A stretch of 25,436 nt of DNA from assembly GCA_036260415.1 (NCBI GenBank), contig DASZZX010000144.1, forward strand, positions 1 through 25,436. The letters are read 5' to 3'. The stretch comes from DASZZX01 sp036260415. Its GTDB lineage: Bacteria > Actinomycetota > Nitriliruptoria > Nitriliruptorales > JAHWKO01. The translations under genes and the position numbers were made by a program. The notes under the pieces are model-generated. The model saw only the letters and a program-made list of their open reading frames with translations, ran no database searches and had not been told where the DNA came from. This document shows, one piece after another, positions 22,533 to 25,436 of this stretch (the stretch's first letter is position 1; each line of letters opens with the position of its first letter).

Positions 22533-22997
22533 TCAACGCTCGGCGAGGATGCCCTCCTGGCGGAGCTCGTCGACCAGCGTGTCCTGCGACGTGCCCATGA
22601 TCACGGCCAGGGCGCGGAGGTCGTCGGCACGCACGGACAGGACCTGGCGGTTGAAGTCGCCTCGCTCCACCTGGATCGACTCGCAGTAGCGGCGCACGCC
22701 CGCCCACCGCTCGGAGTCCTCCAGCCGCGAGAGGTCCATCACCATCCCGCGGGAGTGGTCCACCGGTCGGGGCGCGTCCTCTTGAGGGAGCACCTCGGAA
22801 GGTGACACCCCGTAGAACTCCGCCAACTCGCACAGACGTGCGGCGCTGATGTTGCGGTCGCCACGCTCGTAGGAGCCGATCACCGCCCCCTTCCACCTGC
22901 CGTCGGACCGTCGCTCGACGTCCTGCAGCGACATCCCCTGCTGCATGCGGATCCGCCGGAGTCGGGTCCCCACCTCCTCGGAGTACGACGACGCCAA
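22533..22997 (-). CDS. bldD: BldD-type transcription regulator (XRE HTH plus c-di-GMP-binding C-terminal domain)
   Basis: Master repressor of development in Streptomyces, where dimerisation on tetrameric c-di-GMP enables DNA binding. This 154-residue protein aligns along its length with Streptomyces BldD. It has an N-terminal XRE domain (TRLRRIRMQQGMSLQDVE, then GRWKGAVIGSYERGDRNISAARLCELAEFYGV, residues ~10-65), a linker, and a C-terminal domain with the ligand signature RGD-x8-RADD (112-114 and 123-126). Streptomyces has RGD-x8-RQDD, so one position differs (Gln to Ala). The start is TTG at 22997, backed by GGGAGGAGG about five bases upstream. A BldD-box-like operator overlaps its likely -10. 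A membrane HD-GYP enzyme gene lies ~1.5 kb away. Confidence 0.93.
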   Translation of the reverse strand: MASSYSEEVGTRLRRIRMQQGMSLQDVERRSDGRWKGAVIGSYERGDRNISAARLCELAEFYGVSPSEVLPQEDAPRPVDHSRGMVMDLSRLEDSERWAGVRRYCESIQVERGDFNRQVLSVRADDLRALAVIMGTSQDTLVDELRQEGILAER

Positions 22998-23018
22998 CCG
23001 GCCTCCTCCCGGGTCGAG

Positions 23019-23031
23019 CCATCTGAGATGG
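23019..23031. repeat. Perfect inverted repeat in the bldD leader
   Basis: CCATCT-G-AGATGG, six pairs around a single base, between the bldD -10 candidate and its ribosome site. It could be a protein operator; one-base spacing is too tight for an RNA hairpin. Confidence 0.5.
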
Positions 23032-23045
23032 TGACACAGCGTAGG
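23031..23045. promoter_or_regulatory. BldD-box-like operator over the bldD -10 region
   Basis: GTGACACAGCGTAGG matches the Streptomyces BldD consensus NTNACNCWGNGTNAN at eight of nine fixed positions (the last A is G). It covers TACGCT on the minus strand (23043-23038), a -10-like hexamer that would start the bldD message near 23031, with a leader of about 34 bases. This is the arrangement expected for autorepression, known for Streptomyces bldD. Confidence 0.55.
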
Positions 23046-23095
23046 GGAAGCAACACACGTCCGTCCGACCGCGGTCCGGCTCCAGCGAGCGGACC

Positions 23096-24052
23096 TCAGC
23101 GGCGACCGGCCCAGTCGAGCGTCCCTGCCAGGCCCTCCTCGAGGGTCGTCCAGGGCTTCCAGCCCAGCACCTGGGCCGCCTTGCGGCAGTCCAGAGCGCT
23201 GTGTCGCAGCTCGCCGGCCCGCTCGGGGGCGTGCACCGGACCCAGCCGGTACCCGGTGGCCACCCGCAACGCATGGAACAGCTGGTTGACGCTGGTGCGC
23301 TCCCCGGTTCCGACGTTGAAGCGTTCGCCGTCGCCCCGCTCCATCGCCAGCACGAACGCGTGGACGACATCGTCGACGTACACGAAGTCACGCGTCTGAC
23401 GCCCGTCGCCGTAGATCACCGTCGGCTCGCCGGCGAGCATGCGGTCGGTGAAGATCGCGACCACCCCGGCCTCGCCCGTCGGGTCCTGCCGTGGTCCGTA
23501 GACGTTCGACAGCGCGAGCGAGGTCCAGGCGATCCCGTACAGCTCGTGGTAGGTGCGCAGGTACTCCTCCCCGCAACGCTTGCTGGCACCGTACGGGGAG
23601 TGCGCGTGCCCGGGATGCTCCTCGTCGATGGGGAGCGCCGACTCTGGGGGCTCCCCGTAGATGCAGCCGCCGGACGTGGCGAAGACCACCTTCTGGGCGC
23701 CGCACCGGCGGGCCGCCTCGAGCACCTCGATGGTGCCGAGCACGTTGACCCGCGCGTCGTGCAACGGGTCCTGCACGCTGGCGCGCACGTTCATTTGCGC
23801 AGCGAGGTGCAGGATCACCTCGGGGCGGAGCTTGGTCGCGACGCCGGTCAGAGCGCCGGAGACGACGTCCAGGCGGTGGAACTCCAGGCGTCCCGGCGCG
23901 TCGGCGCGCGCGTGGGCGAGGTTCGACAGCTTGCCGGTCGACAGATCGTCCACGACCACGACGCGGCGGCCCTCCGCCAGCAGGCGGTCGACGAGGTTGG
24001 AGCCGATGAACCCGGCACCACCCGTGACGAGGACCGTCTCGCTGTCGGTCAC
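23096..24052 (-). CDS. NAD-dependent sugar-nucleotide epimerase (UDP-glucose 4-epimerase-like)
   Basis: A 318-residue extended short-chain dehydrogenase. It has the NAD motif TGGAGFIGS (about 10-18), an acidic residue after beta-2 (VVVVDDLSTGK), the active-site serine region ATSGGCIYG (about 125-133), the catalytic YxxxK as Y154-GAS-K158, SNVYGPRQDP, and YGDGRQTRDFVYVDDVV typical of GalE-like enzymes. The expected reaction is interconversion of UDP-glucose and UDP-galactose or a related sugar for the cell envelope; the exact substrate is not readable. The GTG at 24052 begins the Rossmann fold; the ribosome site is weak (GGAG about eight bases upstream). A TAACCT hexamer at 24104-24099 (minus strand) may be the -10. 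Confidence 0.88.
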   Translation of the reverse strand: MTDSETVLVTGGAGFIGSNLVDRLLAEGRRVVVVDDLSTGKLSNLAHARADAPGRLEFHRLDVVSGALTGVATKLRPEVILHLAAQMNVRASVQDPLHDARVNVLGTIEVLEAARRCGAQKVVFATSGGCIYGEPPESALPIDEEHPGHAHSPYGASKRCGEEYLRTYHELYGIAWTSLALSNVYGPRQDPTGEAGVVAIFTDRMLAGEPTVIYGDGRQTRDFVYVDDVVHAFVLAMERGDGERFNVGTGERTSVNQLFHALRVATGYRLGPVHAPERAGELRHSALDCRKAAQVLGWKPWTTLEEGLAGTLDWAGRR

Positions 24053-24149
24053 GCGGCGTCGCTCCGGTCGGGGGTGGGCCGCTGGAGGCGGCGACGGGAG
24101 GTTAGCGAGACGACACCCGCGAGCCCGACCACCGAACGCGTTGTTGATG

Positions 24150-24446
24150 TCACGCTTGGCGGTGTGCCTCGGAGCAGCGATGCCGGACCTTCTCGAGCAG
24201 ACCGGCCGGGGCGACCTCGGCGGCGTGGACTCGGACCACCTCGCGCAGGTGACGCTCGAACTCCAGCCTGTCACCGCACGGGTAGCACTGCTCCAAGTGG
24301 ACGGCGACCTCCCTGATCTGCTCGTCCTCGAGCTCGCCGTCCAGGTAGGTCGCCAGCCTCCGCAGCGCCTCCGGACAGTTCACCTCGCCGGTCGGACACT
24401 CCGTGCCACTCCCGAGACCGGCCACCTCTCCGGGAACGTCGGTCAC
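24150..24446 (-). CDS. rsrA: RsrA/RshA-type redox-sensitive zinc anti-sigma factor
   Basis: A 98-residue zinc-binding anti-sigma protein that holds SigR until disulfide stress oxidises its cysteines. The core motif is HLEQCYPC (H50, C54, C57), the H-x3-C-x2-C of the family. An upstream cysteine in VNCPEAL (C24) matches the redox-active Cys11 of Streptomyces RsrA. Extra cysteines C17 and C91 are also present. The start at the GTG 24446 is preferred over GTG 24467 because GGGAGGGG lies about seven bases before it. It follows sigR by 77 bases on the same strand, the conserved order. A deeper question is whether C17 alters the disulfide pattern. Confidence 0.93.
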   Translation of the reverse strand: MTDVPGEVAGLGSGTECPTGEVNCPEALRRLATYLDGELEDEQIREVAVHLEQCYPCGDRLEFERHLREVVRVHAAEVAPAGLLEKVRHRCSEAHRQA

Positions 24447-24523
24447 CTTCGGTCCCCTCCCGGGCACATGGTCGTTCTCCTCGTGCTCCTGCGACCGCTG
24501 TCGCTGGTGGAGCCGCGCAGCGG

Positions 24524-25159
24524 CTACCGCTGTGGCTGCTCCGCCTCGTCCTGGCCACGGCCCGTGATGCCACGCCGCCGGGCGTACTCTGCCAACGACT
24601 TCTGCAGCTGTTTCCTTCCCCGGTGCAGGCGTGACATCACCGTGCCCACCGGCGTCTGCATGATCTCGGCGATCTCCTTGTAGGAGAAGCCCTCCACGTC
24701 GGCCAGGTACACCGCCAGACGGAACTGCTCGGGGAGGTCGGCGAGTGCCTGCTTGACCTCGTCGGCGGTGATCCGATCCAGCACCTCATGCTCGGCCGAC
24801 GCGCCCGCGCCGGCGAGCCAGTCGTACAGCGAGAAGTCGCCGATGTCCTCCTGCGGGTACACATCGGGGCGCCGCTGCTGCTTGCGGTACTGGTTGATGT
24901 AGGTGTTGGTGAGGATGCGGTACAGCCAGGCCCGCAGGTTGGTGCCCTGCTCGAACTGGTGGAACGCGCTGTAGGCCTTGGCCATCGCCTCCTGGACCAG
25001 GTCCTCGGCGTCGGCGGGGTTGCGCGTCATCCGCAACGCGGCGCCGTACAGACGGTCGAGGTACGGCAGCGCCTGCTCCTCGAACAGCTGCTCGCGCTCC
25101 CGGTCGGTCAGCTCCTGACGCACGGGACCGGCGGCCTCGGCCTGAGCGCGTTCGGTCAT
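24524..25159 (-). CDS. sigR: ECF sigma factor SigR/SigH (thiol-oxidative stress)
   Basis: A 211-residue extracytoplasmic-function sigma factor. Region 2 runs from about LPYLDRLYGAALRMTRNPADAEDLVQEAM through NLRAWLYRILTNTYINQYRKQQRRP, with the family-typical DAEDLVQE and RAWLYRIL. Region 4 is LPEQFRLAVYLADVEGFSYKEIAEIMQTPVGTVMSRLHRGRKQL. The QFRLAVYLADVEGFSYKEIAEIM stretch and the adjacent RsrA identify the SigR/SigH group, which controls thioredoxin, mycothiol and protease genes. The ATG at 25159 has GGGAGGAGC upstream. The frame stays open 34 codons further to a GTG at 25261 that also has a good ribosome site, so a longer isoform is possible. Confidence 0.94.
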   Translation of the reverse strand: MTERAQAEAAGPVRQELTDREREQLFEEQALPYLDRLYGAALRMTRNPADAEDLVQEAMAKAYSAFHQFEQGTNLRAWLYRILTNTYINQYRKQQRRPDVYPQEDIGDFSLYDWLAGAGASAEHEVLDRITADEVKQALADLPEQFRLAVYLADVEGFSYKEIAEIMQTPVGTVMSRLHRGRKQLQKSLAEYARRRGITGRGQDEAEQPQR

Positions 25160-25436
25160 GGATGCTCCTCCCCCCACCCACCCGCCGGTCGCGGGGCGCC
25201 GTGCCGCGCCGTCGGACCGCCGGAGGGTCAGGATATCCAGCCCTCGGGAGCCACCTTCCACAGAACCTCCGTCGTCCGTCTTCCCTCTGGCGTGTCACCG
25301 CGCGAGAACGTCGGACATGTCTCGACAAGAGCTAACACGACACAGCGCTGTCCGACCGATCGAGGGCAGCAGCCCGTCCCGCCGCTGGCACCGCCGCGCC
25401 CCCCCCCCCCGGCCGCGGAGCCTCGGCGGTCCCGGG
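25160..25436. other. sigR upstream region to the window edge
   Basis: Besides the possible N-terminal extension of SigR (to 25261) no gene is seen. An 8-base palindrome GACATGTC lies at 25314-25321. I looked for the SigR autoregulatory pattern (GGAAT, about 18 bases, GTT) on the minus strand and found no good match. The last ~50 bases are almost pure G/C and hold a 12-base C run. Confidence 0.5.
25399..25410 (+). repeat. Homopolymer run of 12 C
   Basis: Twelve consecutive C near the window edge. It could be a slippage-prone tract, but at the end of a sequence it may equally be a sequencing or assembly error. Confidence 0.6.

Noticed and set aside
25160..25436. SigR-type autoregulatory promoter (GGAAT, about 18 bases, GTT) before sigR
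   Set aside because: The closest match (GGAAG with a GTT 13 bases on) has wrong spacing; not reported as a promoter.
1..25436. CRISPR arrays, insertion sequences, prophage or integrase genes
   Set aside because: No spaced direct repeats, transposase or integrase motifs were seen; codon bias is uniform across the window.

Overview
The window is very GC-rich DNA with a strong third-position G/C bias, many GTG and some TTG starts, and several 4-base stop/start overlaps. It carries a WhiB1-type iron-sulfur protein, a BldD-type regulator, a PdtaS-type sensor kinase and a SigR/SigH-RsrA redox pair. Together these point firmly to an actinobacterium (Actinomycetota), not an ordinary Streptomyces or Mycobacterium, and perhaps a deep-branching lineage. 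The genus cannot be named from the sequence alone.

Layout. (1) Bases 1-6021, minus strand: orphan receiver protein, argS, lysA, hom, thrC, then the start of an MFS exporter. This is the classic actinobacterial argS-lysA-hom-thrC block for the aspartate family of amino acids, but thrB is not in its usual place after thrC. (2) 6153-9704, plus strand: tRNA-Arg(CCG), cystathionine beta-synthase, a hemerythrin-like protein and a cystathionine gamma-synthase/lyase, that is, a transsulfuration cluster with a di-iron protein inside it. (3) 9804-14589, plus strand: a malonyl-CoA-synthetase-like (MatB/ACSF3) enzyme, a class A penicillin-binding protein and a diacylglycerol-kinase-family lipid kinase. 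(4) 14784-17761: whiB1 and a small membrane protein (plus strand), facing pdtaS, a stand-alone sigma-region-4 protein and a four-helix membrane protein (minus strand). (5) 17855-23095: a DUF5317-like membrane protein, then a minus-strand set made of a 25-residue peptide with a structured leader, an active-looking membrane HD-GYP c-di-GMP phosphodiesterase and an overlapping degenerate HD-GYP paralogue. A conserved protein of unknown function reads divergently, and bldD follows. (6) 23096-25159, minus strand: sugar-nucleotide epimerase, rsrA and sigR.

The order lipid kinase, whiB1, pdtaS ... rsrA, sigR matches the Rv3218-whiB1-pdtaS-rshA-sigH order of Mycobacterium tuberculosis, with about 7 kb lying between pdtaS and rsrA here. 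That extra segment holds the most interesting content. An HD-GYP enzyme, a pseudo-enzyme partner, a BldD with an almost complete c-di-GMP-binding signature, and two near-consensus BldD operators all lie within about 5 kb (one operator overlaps the likely bldD -10 box). They sit beside a PdtaS kinase whose mycobacterial relative is reported to sense c-di-GMP. I propose a c-di-GMP control module; the proximity and motifs are seen, the circuit is inferred.

Several genes lack a Shine-Dalgarno sequence and have a TAnnnT -10 box 6-8 bases before the start codon (argS, the cystathionine gamma-synthase, the sigma-region-4 protein), which suggests leaderless transcripts.
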